64,000 nucleotides of DNA from Undibacterium umbellatum (GTDB taxonomy: Bacteria; Pseudomonadota; Gammaproteobacteria; Burkholderiales; Burkholderiaceae_D), in assembly GCF_014284125.1 (NCBI RefSeq), contig NZ_JACOFX010000001.1:62001-126000 (forward strand), given 5' to 3'. The first letter of the stretch is position 1; the number at the start of each line of letters is the position of its first letter. The notes beneath the pieces were generated by a model. That model searched no databases, was not told the DNA's origin, and saw only the letters and a list, made by a program, of their open reading frames with translations. Below, piece by piece: positions 1 through 7,615 of the stretch. The translations under genes and the position numbers were made by a program.

Positions 1-2
1 AA

Positions 3-761
3 GCAGCGCGCCAGACGAAAATGATGGTGGTGCCAGAAGGTGGTTCTCTGTTCCAGACCAATATGAGCATGGTGGTAGATGGTCATACCGGTGTTGAGCA
101 TGCCTTGCCTGTTGAAAAAGTCTATGACGATGTCAAGCAATTGTGGTCGCAGACGCAGGTTGGCTACACTCCGACGCTCGGAGTAGCTTATGGTGGCCTG
201 GATGGTGAACATTACTGGTATGCCCGTACCGATGTCTGGAAACATCCTCTGCTGAGTAAATATGTGCCACGTTCCATATTGGAGCCGCGCAGCATCAGGC
301 GTGAAACGGCGCCGGAAGAGGACTTCAATGTCATTAAGGTAGCGCAGACAGCGACCGCCTTGCAGCGTGCCGGTGTTCCAGTAAATCTGGGTGCGCATGG
401 TCAGCGTGAAGGTCTGGCAGCGCATTGGGAATTATGGACGCTGGTCAAAGGCGGCATGACTCCGTTGGAAGCAATACGCAGCGGCACCATCAACGGCGCA
501 CGCTACCTTGGCCTGGATAAAGACATAGGTTCTCTGGAAGTGGGCAAACTGGCTGATCTGATGATTATTGATGGCGATGTTCTTAAGGATATACAACAGT
601 CTGACAAGCTTAGCCATGTCATGCTGAACGGACGTTTGTATGAATCCGGTACTTTGAATGAAGTGGGTAAAACCAAAAAAGTCCGCAAAGCTTTCTTTTT
701 TGAAGGTAAGAGTGGTGGTGAAATGCCTGTGGAAGCTGAGGAGCATGCGCACGGCCACTGA
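3..761 (+). CDS. Amidohydrolase, C-terminal part (5' end outside window)
   Basis: The reading frame is open to the left edge (residues AARQTK precede the first ATG at 21), so this is the 3' part of a larger gene. What is visible is the end of an amidohydrolase-superfamily TIM barrel: a His in the NLGAHGQ stretch, the TPLEAIRSGT segment and the closing GSLEVGKLADLMIIDGD strand typical of metal-dependent cyclic amidohydrolases. It resembles the secreted amidohydrolases that follow a TolB/WD40-like propeller in large proteobacterial proteins, but that N-terminal part cannot be seen. The substrate is unknown. The protein ends in a short His-rich tail (HAHGH) that could bind metal. A strong hairpin terminator follows. 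Confidence 0.8.
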   Translation, partial: AARQTKMMVVPEGGSLFQTNMSMVVDGHTGVEHALPVEKVYDDVKQLWSQTQVGYTPTLGVAYGGLDGEHYWYARTDVWKHPLLSKYVPRSILEPRSIRRETAPEEDFNVIKVAQTATALQRAGVPVNLGAHGQREGLAAHWELWTLVKGGMTPLEAIRSGTINGARYLGLDKDIGSLEVGKLADLMIIDGDVLKDIQQSDKLSHVMLNGRLYESGTLNEVGKTKKVRKAFFFEGKSGGEMPVEAEEHAHGH

Positions 762-790
762 TGGCAGGTGAGCTCTGAGTGATGATGAAG

Positions 791-822
791 AATGCAGCTA
801 TTGAAAAATAGCTGCATTTTTT
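791..822 (+). terminator. Rho-independent terminator after the amidohydrolase
   Basis: A perfect 12-bp stem (791-802 with 807-818) closes a GAAA tetraloop and is followed by a T run. It ends the amidohydrolase transcript and isolates the aminotransferase gene. Confidence 0.9.
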
Positions 823-912
823 GCATCTTTCGCCAGCCAAACATACAGTTTGATTCAGCTATTCAAACAGCCTGTATCCTAAGTTGCTGATGGCATGTGT
901 CACAATGGAGGC

Positions 913-942
913 TTGACGCATTAGTCTGGTGTATTTTGTATT
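913..942 (+). promoter_or_regulatory. Possible sigma70 promoter for the aromatic aminotransferase gene
   Basis: TTGACG at 913-918 (five of six matches to the -35 consensus) is followed after 18 bases by TGTATT at 937-942 (four of six to the -10). This would give a leader of about 60 bases before the ATG at 1010. It is a by-eye match only. Confidence 0.35.
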
Positions 943-1009
943 GCATTAATGATATTGAGTTGCCGACTTTGCAGCCTTGATTCTATGTCCAACCATCTGG
1001 AGTTCTATC

Positions 1010-2203
1010 ATGTTTCAGCACGTTGAAGCCTATCCTGGCGACCCTATCTTGTCTTTGAATGAGGCGTTTGGTAAAGACCCGCGCACCAACAAGATCAATT
1101 TGTCTATCGGTATTTATTTTGACGATGCTGGCAAGATTCCTATGCTGCCTTCGGTACGGGCCGCAGAACACAAGGTCGTGGCAGATGCTGGCGCCCGTCC
1201 ATACTTGCCTATGGAAGGCGCAGCAAATTTCCGCACGGCTGTACAGGAACTTTTGTTTGGTGCGGACAGTGCAGTAGTCAAGGCTGGCCGTGTTGTGACG
1301 ATACAGGCTGTTGGTTCCAGCGGTGGCCTCAAGGTGGGCGGTGATTTCATCAAGCGTTATTTCCCGACATCGACCATGCTGGTCAGTGATCCTACATGGG
1401 ATAATCACAAAGCAGTATTTGAAGGTTGTGGACTGACGGTCAAAACCTATCCTTACTACGATGCAGCAACTGGTGGCCTGCGATTTGACGCCATGATAGA
1501 AGCGTTGAAAGCAGCAGAAAAGAAAAGCATCGTCCTGCTGCACGCTTGCTGCCATAACCCTACGGGCGTAGATCTGACACAAGAGCAGTGGCAACAACTG
1601 GTGCCGGTATTGAAAGAGCGTGAATTGATCGCCTTCCTCGATCTGGCTTATCAAGGCTATGGTGACGGCATCGTGGAGGATGCTTATGCTGTGCGCTTGC
1701 TGGCTGATCAGGGTTTGAGTTTCTTCGTAGCGAACTCCTTCTCCAAGAGCATGAGCTTGTATGGCGAGCGTTGCGGAGCCCTGAGCGTGGTTTGCCCTGA
1801 TGCAGCACAGGCAGTCAATGTACTGGGCCAGATGAAGGCAACTATCCGCCGCAATTACTCCAATCCACCTCTGCATGGGGGGCAGCTGGTTGCCCGTGTA
1901 TTGAGCGACCCTGAATTGCGCCCTATGTGGGAAGCAGAAGTCGTTGCCATGCGTGACCGTATCCAGTTCATGCGCCGTAAATTGCATGATGTGCTGAGTG
2001 CAAAATTGCCGGGTCGCGACTTTAGTTACTTCCTGACGCAGCGCGGCATGTTCAGCTACACAGGTTTGACTGCTGAGCAATGTGATCGCCTGAAAGAAGA
2101 GTTCGGCGTTTATCTGGTGCGTTCTGGCCGTATGTGCATTGCCGGTTTGAATACTGGCAATGTAGAAGCGACTGCAAATGCAATTGCAGCTGTCCTGAGC
2201 TGA
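1010..2203 (+). CDS. tyrB: Aromatic/aspartate aminotransferase (class I, PLP)
   Basis: This 397-residue class I aminotransferase transfers amino groups between aromatic amino acids or aspartate and 2-oxoglutarate in the cytoplasm, the last step of Tyr/Phe synthesis. Length and motifs match the AspC/TyrB family: HNPTG near residue 185, and SFSKSMSLYGER with the PLP lysine at K246, the same place as in E. coli AspC. The ATG at 1010 is preferred over an in-frame alternative at 977 because the usual family N-terminus (MFQHVEAYPGDPI) begins there and CTGGAGT lies just upstream. The gene is monocistronic, with hairpins on both sides. Whether its main substrate is Tyr/Phe or Asp cannot be read from sequence, so the symbol is a best guess. 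Confidence 0.88.
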   Translation: MFQHVEAYPGDPILSLNEAFGKDPRTNKINLSIGIYFDDAGKIPMLPSVRAAEHKVVADAGARPYLPMEGAANFRTAVQELLFGADSAVVKAGRVVTIQAVGSSGGLKVGGDFIKRYFPTSTMLVSDPTWDNHKAVFEGCGLTVKTYPYYDAATGGLRFDAMIEALKAAEKKSIVLLHACCHNPTGVDLTQEQWQQLVPVLKERELIAFLDLAYQGYGDGIVEDAYAVRLLADQGLSFFVANSFSKSMSLYGERCGALSVVCPDAAQAVNVLGQMKATIRRNYSNPPLHGGQLVARVLSDPELRPMWEAEVVAMRDRIQFMRRKLHDVLSAKLPGRDFSYFLTQRGMFSYTGLTAEQCDRLKEEFGVYLVRSGRMCIAGLNTGNVEATANAIAAVLS

Positions 2204-2207
2204 TTAT

Positions 2208-2245
2208 AAAAGCCCTGTCCGCATGCCCTTGCGGACAGGGCTTTT
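2208..2245 (+). terminator. Rho-independent terminator after tyrB
   Basis: A perfect 16-bp inverted repeat (2208-2223 with 2230-2245, loop TGCCCT) is GC-rich in the middle and bounded by A and T tracts. It lies 5 bases after the stop codon and would work in either direction. Confidence 0.93.
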
Positions 2246-2260
2246 AACGTTGTGATTTAT

Positions 2261-2737
2261 ATGAAAAAAGCTTGCCTGTTGTTTTTGTTGATGGTTTTCG
2301 GCGTAAATGCTTCTGCTGCTGAACTGGTGTATAAAACCTATGTGAATAGTCGATATGGCTTTTCGATAGATTATCCAGATTATCTGATTCCGCAAGGCGA
2401 AGCTGCAAGTGGTGATGGACAGGTCTTTCTGTCCAAGGATGGCGAAGCTGAATTGCGTGTTTATGCCAGAGCCTGCATCGATGACCGGGATACGACTCCC
2501 GCAGAATTCCTTAAAAAGGCAGAAGCAGAAAAAGTAAAAGAAGGCAGAGTCATTTCTTACCGTGCCAAAGGAAAAGGCTTCGCTGTGGTCTCCGGCACCA
2601 AAGGCAAACAGATTTACTACGATAAATTAATGACGACTGGCAACTGGTGCACTTTCTTTCAATGGAATTACGCCGCCAGCAACAAAGAAAAATATGATGA
2701 AGCGACCAGGCTCATCGCAAACTCTTTCAAGCCTTGA
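2261..2737 (+). CDS. Secreted protein of unknown function, 158 aa
   Basis: The N-terminus MKKACLLFLLMVFGVNASAAE is a clear Sec signal peptide with a predicted cut after ASA-A. The ATG at 2261 is chosen because it starts the signal peptide directly; a GTG at 2252 is in frame. The mature part has the pattern YVNSRYGFSIDYPDYL, often found at the start of small periplasmic proteins of the PsbP-like/DUF1795 kind, but no catalytic motif is visible. Only two Cys remain (ACIDD, NWCTF), which could form a disulfide. Neighbouring units are separate. Function not recognised. Confidence 0.7.
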   Translation: MKKACLLFLLMVFGVNASAAELVYKTYVNSRYGFSIDYPDYLIPQGEAASGDGQVFLSKDGEAELRVYARACIDDRDTTPAEFLKKAEAEKVKEGRVISYRAKGKGFAVVSGTKGKQIYYDKLMTTGNWCTFFQWNYAASNKEKYDEATRLIANSFKP

Positions 2738-2860
2738 TTCTTGTACTTCAACATAAAAAAGATTAAAAAAAATATCAAAAAAGACAAGTCTGGCGATGAT
2801 AAATTGAACTCCAAATGCTAATATGGCAGTTCTGTCATTATCATTCCATGCGGAGTAGTC

Positions 2861-3376
2861 ATGAAACCAGCGGTGCAATTATTGTGGTGGATGCGTCTAT
2901 ACCTGTTGGGGCTTTGTATTTCGCTCTCAGGCTGTGCAACCCAACTGGCGCCTGCTTATGACAAAACAGTGGTCGATGGCTTGGCAGCTGTCAATACTGA
3001 CACCATGATTTTGCTCGCCAGCATTTCTAACGGCACCGATAAAAGCAGCTTCCCCTCTCGCCTTGATAATTACAATTCCCTGATTGGCCGACTGGATGCC
3101 TTGAGTTTGCAGGCTGGTGCCAGGCCTATGCCCAAAAATAAAGTGACTGATACCATTAATCAATTGCTTGATAAACGCGGCAGCCCTGCAATGTCTGGTG
3201 ATGACAGCACGCCGCCAAGTGCTTATGCCATCAAAAAAGTTTCGGAAACCTTGGGCAAAATGCGTGATGTAGATCGCTTGCAAGGCGTGACCGCTTATGA
3301 GGCACAGGCCTTCAAGGGGCAGGCTGTGATTTATCTGGACCAGGCAATTACTTACGAAAATTTCTTGCAGCGTTGA
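2861..3376 (+). CDS. Lipoprotein of unknown function, 171 aa
   Basis: The N-terminus has a charged start, a hydrophobic core and the lipobox LSGC with the lipidated Cys at about residue 25, so the product is probably an outer-membrane lipoprotein. The rest is mainly helical with no known motif. It is followed after 16 bases by a small ORF on the same strand; the two are likely an operon. The region upstream (2738-2860) is A-rich and probably carries the promoter. Function not recognised. Confidence 0.7.
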   Translation: MKPAVQLLWWMRLYLLGLCISLSGCATQLAPAYDKTVVDGLAAVNTDTMILLASISNGTDKSSFPSRLDNYNSLIGRLDALSLQAGARPMPKNKVTDTINQLLDKRGSPAMSGDDSTPPSAYAIKKVSETLGKMRDVDRLQGVTAYEAQAFKGQAVIYLDQAITYENFLQR

Positions 3377-3392
3377 ACTCTGGAGAGAAGAT

Positions 3393-3740
3393 ATGGCACT
3401 GGATCTTGATCAACTCGTGACTGATATGCAAACAGCCGCCACAGGCGTTTTGCAAACTGACGTGACGACTTTGCGCGGTTTCACGCAACAGCAACTACAG
3501 GCCATCGCCCAGCAGGCAGAACTGGTCAGTACTGGCATATTGACCAAGCAGATAACACCTGCGACACAGGAATTTTTTCTTGATGGCCTTGAGGATATGG
3601 CGCTGAGTTTTGCCAAGACCTTGCGCGGTTTGCTGATGGTAACGATAGAAAAAGTCTGGAATGCGATTGTTGGCGTATTGTGGAGTGCGATTTCAAAAGC
3701 GACCAGCCTGGTATTGCCAGTGCCGGTCATGAATTCTTAA
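3393..3740 (+). CDS. Small helical protein of unknown function, 115 aa
   Basis: The ATG at 3393 lies 6 bases after a good GGAGAG ribosome site, and the gene follows the lipoprotein gene by 16 bases. The protein is Gln/Thr/Ala-rich and amphipathic in the first half and more hydrophobic at the end (around TIEKVWNAIVGVLWSAIS), so it may attach to a membrane. There is no signal peptide and no Cys. Its pairing with the lipoprotein suggests a shared envelope role, but no function can be named. Confidence 0.6.
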   Translation: MALDLDQLVTDMQTAATGVLQTDVTTLRGFTQQQLQAIAQQAELVSTGILTKQITPATQEFFLDGLEDMALSFAKTLRGLLMVTIEKVWNAIVGVLWSAISKATSLVLPVPVMNS

Positions 3741-3763
3741 AGCACATCGTTACCACTATATAT

Positions 3764-4327
3764 TTAAGGTGAGATGCATGAATGCTCATTGCATCCCTTG
3801 GTCTCGTTGGCGCTGGACTTGTTATCGACGGCAGGCTTTTCTGTGATATCAGTTTCTGCCACCAACTGACCTAGCATGCTGCCCAGTTTAAGATCATCAA
3901 TGTGACCAAATTGACGAAATCTGATGTGCCCCTGCCGATCTATGAGCAAGATGCTTGGTGTGCCGCGCAAGCCAAATTGCTGCATGCTCAAAGGTATTCC
4001 ACTGACTGGATCTGGCATGTCGATGGCAATCGGGAAGCGCAAACGATATTCATGGATAAAAGCTTTTAAGGCTTCTTTACCCATTGCATGGTGGTGCTCA
4101 AACACGGTATGTAAGCCTATAACAGCAAGTTCTTGCTGCGAAAATGCATTTCTTACTGCACTTGCCTGTGGTAACCCATGCGTGACACAAGCAGGGCATA
4201 GCATTTGAAAGCCATGCAGAAATACGACTTTTCCGCGTAAAGATTGCAAGCTGATGACAGAGTCAGTATTGAGCCAATCCGATGTGATTAGTTCAGGTGC
4301 GATGTTATTGATCAAGGACATCCCCAT
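3764..4327 (-). CDS. Thioredoxin-fold (TlpA/AhpC-like) protein with CPAC motif
   Basis: This 187-residue protein has the thioredoxin/peroxiredoxin-like fold: a first strand KVVFLHGFQ, the redox motif C44-P-A-C47, and the cis-Pro loop LRGTPSILLID. It probably reduces or exchanges disulfides or peroxides. It lacks a signal peptide, so it should act in the cytoplasm. The C-terminus carries two further Cys (C179 and C184) that could form a second redox pair. It is the last gene of a three-gene operon with an AhpD-like protein and a secreted protein. The family commonly appears as redoxin domain-containing protein; the substrate is unknown. Confidence 0.75.
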   Translation of the reverse strand: MGMSLINNIAPELITSDWLNTDSVISLQSLRGKVVFLHGFQMLCPACVTHGLPQASAVRNAFSQQELAVIGLHTVFEHHHAMGKEALKAFIHEYRLRFPIAIDMPDPVSGIPLSMQQFGLRGTPSILLIDRQGHIRFRQFGHIDDLKLGSMLGQLVAETDITEKPAVDNKSSANETKGCNEHSCISP

Positions 4328-4386
4328 TTTCCCTTTTATTTTGTGTAGAGTGCGGACATATCCGCACCCTGAAAAACTGATTAATT

Positions 4387-4932
4387 TTAGTTGGCTGTGT
4401 TCAGTTTTATTTTTGGGAAATCAACCGGTACGGCCAGTGCCACATTGATATAGTTGGTGTACAGATTGAGAGCGACATGCGCCATGATTTCAACGATATG
4501 TTCATCGCCATAACCATGTAACCGCAAGAATTCCACATCTTCCTTGTTGATTTGTGCCCGCTGGTTGACGACCTTCAAGACAAATTTCAATACGGCGTCA
4601 GTTTTCGCATCATATGAATTGCCTGACTGGGCTGCTGCCATTTCTGCGCTACTGGCCCCTGCTTTTTGTCCCAGAACGGTATGCGCCGCCAGACAGTATT
4701 CGCACTGATTCTGGTTAGCTATGGCAACTGCAATCTGCTCCCCCAACTTTGCCGGGATAACACCATTGCCCAGTGCTGCAAATGCAGACCACATGCTTTT
4801 GAGTGCTGCACTGGAGTTGGCGACAGCACGGAACATATTTGGCGTGTTGCCAAAAGCGGTATTGATGTCACTCAAAATGGCATGACGTGTACCGGAGGTT
4901 TCTTTGAGATTGACGAGTTGAACGTGGAGCAT
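4387..4932 (-). CDS. AhpD-like carboxymuconolactone decarboxylase-family protein
   Basis: This 181-residue protein belongs to the CMD/AhpD superfamily. The AhpD catalytic set is present with the right spacing: E65, C77-x-x-C80 and H84 (E to first Cys 12, second Cys to His 4, as in mycobacterial AhpD E118/C130/C133/H137). This supports a peroxidase or disulfide-reductase activity rather than a decarboxylase. It sits between a secreted protein gene (30-base gap) and a CPAC thioredoxin-fold gene (59-base gap), which could be its redox partner. The cytoplasmic location follows from the lack of a signal peptide. Confidence 0.82.
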   Translation of the reverse strand: MLHVQLVNLKETSGTRHAILSDINTAFGNTPNMFRAVANSSAALKSMWSAFAALGNGVIPAKLGEQIAVAIANQNQCEYCLAAHTVLGQKAGASSAEMAAAQSGNSYDAKTDAVLKFVLKVVNQRAQINKEDVEFLRLHGYGDEHIVEIMAHVALNLYTNYINVALAVPVDFPKIKLNTAN

Positions 4933-4962
4933 GGTGATTCCTTTCGGGTTTGCGGTTTTGAC

Positions 4963-5715
4963 TTACTGATTGATTTTGCCAGGCAGGCTTAAATTGCCTG
5001 AGGCGACTTTGAAAACATTGGTGACGCAAAGCAGTGGGGCATGGACACTTGCATTTACGCGCAGGGCAGCCGTGACACCATCGAAACCGGCGGTTTTAAT
5101 GATTTCGATATCATCAAAAGGCACCCGCACTTCCAGCGTCTTGCCTGTGAATGTAGGGCTCCAGCCGGGGCTGTCTATGAGTATTGGTAAACCAGGCCAG
5201 GTTTTGGGTAGGCGGGGTTTGCTACCTTCGGGAATATCAACCACCTTTAGCGCATCTTTGCCACAAGCCTGGTCAGGCTGCAAGACTACCCAGTGCGAAT
5301 GCCAGACATTGCCATCATTGCTGGGGTTACTATCACCGTTTTCATCAAACAGTGGGGTGTCATCAAAGTCAGGGTGGGAAGTGACAGCAAAAGCCAGGAT
5401 GCCACTTTTAGGCTCGAAACCGACTACAGATGGGTCCAGAGTGGTTGGCCACACATAAGAGAAAACAGAACTGCCCGCGAGTTTGCCAGATTTGGTAGGC
5501 CTGGTTTTGCCAGCCTTGCCTGAGACGACAATATGAAAAATTGCCACATTACCTTCAGTCGTAATCTTGGTATGAAAAATATCAAAGGCAGGTTTGATCT
5601 TGTTGCTGGCTTCAGTTTGTATGCCGCCCTGATGCGCATGATCATGAGCCGTAGCCCATTGGTTTGCGCAAACCATCGCCAAGCACAGGCAGAGTTTCTT
5701 GTATCGGTGTTTCAT
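4963..5715 (-). CDS. Secreted protein of unknown function, first gene of the thiol-redox operon
   Basis: This 250-residue protein has an N-terminal signal peptide (MKHRYKKLCLCLAMVCANQ) cut near ATA-HD. The mature protein then begins with a His-rich stretch, HDHAHQGG, which could bind metal. A WHSHW motif lies near the middle, and two Cys remain after cleavage (in QACGK and LLCVTN). I do not recognise the family. It is transcribed first in an operon with an AhpD-like and a thioredoxin-fold gene, and a copy of the putative MarR operator lies about 120 bases upstream. Confidence 0.7.
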   Translation of the reverse strand: MKHRYKKLCLCLAMVCANQWATAHDHAHQGGIQTEASNKIKPAFDIFHTKITTEGNVAIFHIVVSGKAGKTRPTKSGKLAGSSVFSYVWPTTLDPSVVGFEPKSGILAFAVTSHPDFDDTPLFDENGDSNPSNDGNVWHSHWVVLQPDQACGKDALKVVDIPEGSKPRLPKTWPGLPILIDSPGWSPTFTGKTLEVRVPFDDIEIIKTAGFDGVTAALRVNASVHAPLLCVTNVFKVASGNLSLPGKINQ

Positions 5716-5832
5716 GTTTATCTTTCAAATGTCATGTTACGGTTCTGTTTATTGGCACGCATTGTCAGGCTGATTTCTGTTGCCTGTACTATCCGCATCC
5801 GATGCAAGAACCACAGCATCAAATATTTAAAG

Positions 5833-5843
5833 TAGGAGTCCTA
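5833..5843. promoter_or_regulatory. Putative MarR operator upstream of the thiol-redox operon
   Basis: TAGGAGTCCTA is an odd-length perfect palindrome apart from its centre base. It shares AGGAGTCCTAA with the site at 6602-6612 in front of the neighbouring MarR gene. MarR dimers usually bind such short palindromes, so a shared operator is likely. The exact promoter of the operon is not clear. Confidence 0.55.
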
Positions 5844-5893
5844 ACAAATGGAACTAAAAAAATAGGCGATATGCCTTGGCTACCTCACTTTTT

Positions 5894-6568
5894 TCACTCC
5901 ATCTCTCTCTGCTTCACCTCTATCTTTTTCCAGTTACTACGAATGATGTTGCTCGCTGTTTGTTGATGTTCTGGGCAGTCCAGTCGCAATTGCTCTTTGC
6001 GTAAAGGAGCATCAACCAGGGCGCAGTGGTGCGGCGCAAGTGCATTCTCATGCCTGTCAGGCATGAAATGCGCACACGTAACACAGGCGCGTATATCGGG
6101 GAAGTGCTCGGCTTGTTGTAATTTGCCTATCAGATTCAACAGACTGGTAAAAGTTTGTTCTTGTGCTGCAGGTGACAATTGTTCGATGGCTTCGCTGGCG
6201 AATTCAGTTGCACCAGCGATCTTTTTGACCAATGCATGACCTTCACCAGTTAGTTTCAGGGCGATGGCACGGCCATCGTCTGGAGCACGGGCCTTTTCTA
6301 CCAGACCTTTGGCCGTCAATGAACTTACAGAGTCGCTGGCACTGGCCGTGCTGACGCCTAATTGCTCGGCTATCCATGACAGCCTGACCGCATCCTTACG
6401 TGCAGCCAGCATGTCTATGATATCGACTTGCGTAGGATTCAAACCTTCAGATGTGGCAAACTGCCAGGTACCGGAGCGTAATACGCCGGCGATTCTGGCA
6501 ATGGCATCCAGTATGCGTTCACTGGTTGCTGGCGTTTCGTCCCAAGGGTGCTTGGCTGGATTTTTCAT
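5894..6568 (-). CDS. MarR-family regulator with C-terminal cysteine cluster
   Basis: This 224-residue protein has a winged helix-turn-helix of the MarR family (WIAEQLGVSTASASDSVSSL recognition region, then the wing APDDGRAIALKLT). After the dimerisation helices comes an extra segment with four Cys spaced C-x2-C-x16-C-x15-C together with several His (CVTCAHF, HHC, LDCPEH), which looks like a metal or redox sensing site. The ATG at 6568 is preferred over an upstream TTG at 6586: a good promoter (TTTACA, 17 bases, CATAAT) ends only 6 bases before it. The matching palindromes here and at 5833 suggest it represses itself and the adjacent thiol operon. Confidence 0.85.
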   Translation of the reverse strand: MKNPAKHPWDETPATSERILDAIARIAGVLRSGTWQFATSEGLNPTQVDIIDMLAARKDAVRLSWIAEQLGVSTASASDSVSSLTAKGLVEKARAPDDGRAIALKLTGEGHALVKKIAGATEFASEAIEQLSPAAQEQTFTSLLNLIGKLQQAEHFPDIRACVTCAHFMPDRHENALAPHHCALVDAPLRKEQLRLDCPEHQQTASNIIRSNWKKIEVKQREME

Positions 6569-6574
6569 GTTGGC

Positions 6575-6603
6575 ATTATGGACCAATAAAATGAAAGTGT
6601 AAA
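6575..6603 (-). promoter_or_regulatory. Promoter of the MarR gene, predicting a leaderless mRNA
   Basis: On the minus strand TTTACA (6603-6598) and CATAAT (6580-6575) are separated by exactly 17 bases. Only six bases (GCCAAC) separate the -10 box from the ATG at 6568, so transcription should begin at or within a base or two of the start codon. No Shine-Dalgarno sequence precedes this ATG. Confidence 0.55.
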
Positions 6604-6612
6604 GGAGTCCTA
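6602..6612. promoter_or_regulatory. Putative MarR operator overlapping the MarR gene -35 box
   Basis: AGGAGTCCT forms a perfect palindrome around its centre base and is followed by AA, as at 5833-5843. It abuts and overlaps the -35 box of the MarR promoter, the classical position for autorepression. Confidence 0.6.
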
Positions 6613-6709
6613 ATTAAAAATTTTGGACTGTTGCTTATTGTGGATTTGCCTGTTTCTCTCAAGTGGGTTTTATTAGTGCGGTCGTAACCGGGTGAATCAG
6701 AGGCTTAAA

Positions 6710-7561
6710 TCATGTACTGAAGCTGAAAACACTTAATTTTTCTTCTGGTATGTTAATCCAATGGGTGCAGGCGTGTTTCAGCTTTTCTGGGTTGCCGTTA
6801 GTGTAAGCATCAATGCGAGGAATATCACCGTTGCTGGTGCTGGTTGTCAGGTCGCGCTCAACTAGCATACGTTGTATTTGGGATGCAACGGCTTTTCCGG
6901 TGTCAATGAGTTTGATGGGCTCGCTGTCTGGAGTATGCGCGGATGTGAGTTCTGGTATGAGGTCGGCTACAAAAGGGTAGTGAGTGCAACCCAGTACCAA
7001 GATATCGACATTTGCATCCAGCAAGGGGTTCAGATATTTTTTCAGCAAAAGCCTGGTTTGATCTGCATTTGCTTCGGCTTTTTCTATTTGATCGACCAGG
7101 CCTACACAGGCTTGGGGAATAAATTCCACACTGGTTTCAGCACTTAACTGTGCACTCAAGCGTTGATACTTCTCGCTTTGTATAGTGGACAGAGTCGCCA
7201 GGACGCCGATTTTCTTTGTCTTGCTGAGCCGACTTGCCGGTTTCAAGCCAGGTTCAATGCCAACAATGATAAGGTCTGGATAATGCAGCCGCAAATGGGT
7301 GATGGCTGCAGCGGTAGCCGTATTGCAGGCAACTACCAGAGCCTTGATTTTTTTGTTCAGCAAAAAATCTGTTGCGGCGATGCTGCGCTCCAGAATCTCA
7401 GCGCTGGTTTTGTCGCCATAAGGCGCAAAACCTGAATCGGCCACATATATCAATGCTTCATTTGGCAGGGTTTGGCGTATGTGCTGCAATACTGACAGGC
7501 CACCCAGGCCAGAATCAAATACCCCAATTGGAGCAGAGCGTGTAAATTTCGGCAATGCCAT
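6710..7561 (-). CDS. murI: Glutamate racemase
   Basis: The 283-residue enzyme converts L-glutamate to D-glutamate for peptidoglycan in the cytoplasm. It carries the family signatures: IGVFDSGLGGLSV at the N-terminus and the two catalytic cysteines in VACNTA (C79) and LGCTHYPF (C192). The ATG at 7561 is preferred; the longer reading begins with a TTG at 7591 and adds ten residues not expected in the family, while AGGAA lies upstream of 7561. It lies 55 bases downstream of the fumarase gene on the same strand, so the two may be cotranscribed. Confidence 0.95.
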   Translation of the reverse strand: MALPKFTRSAPIGVFDSGLGGLSVLQHIRQTLPNEALIYVADSGFAPYGDKTSAEILERSIAATDFLLNKKIKALVVACNTATAAAITHLRLHYPDLIIVGIEPGLKPASRLSKTKKIGVLATLSTIQSEKYQRLSAQLSAETSVEFIPQACVGLVDQIEKAEANADQTRLLLKKYLNPLLDANVDILVLGCTHYPFVADLIPELTSAHTPDSEPIKLIDTGKAVASQIQRMLVERDLTTSTSNGDIPRIDAYTNGNPEKLKHACTHWINIPEEKLSVFSFST

Positions 7562-7615
7562 TGGGGTATTTATTCCTGCTTCAGTCAGCAATAGTCAGCA
7601 ATAATCAAGATGCAA

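Noticed and set aside
983-2080. 365-residue antisense ORF on the minus strand
   Set aside because: It lies wholly inside tyrB in the opposite frame, with no domain or ribosome site. tyrB has a complete family match, so this is a shadow ORF.
5533-5966. Two short plus-strand ORFs between the secreted protein and MarR genes
   Set aside because: They span coding sequence of minus-strand genes and the operator region, with no signal or domain.
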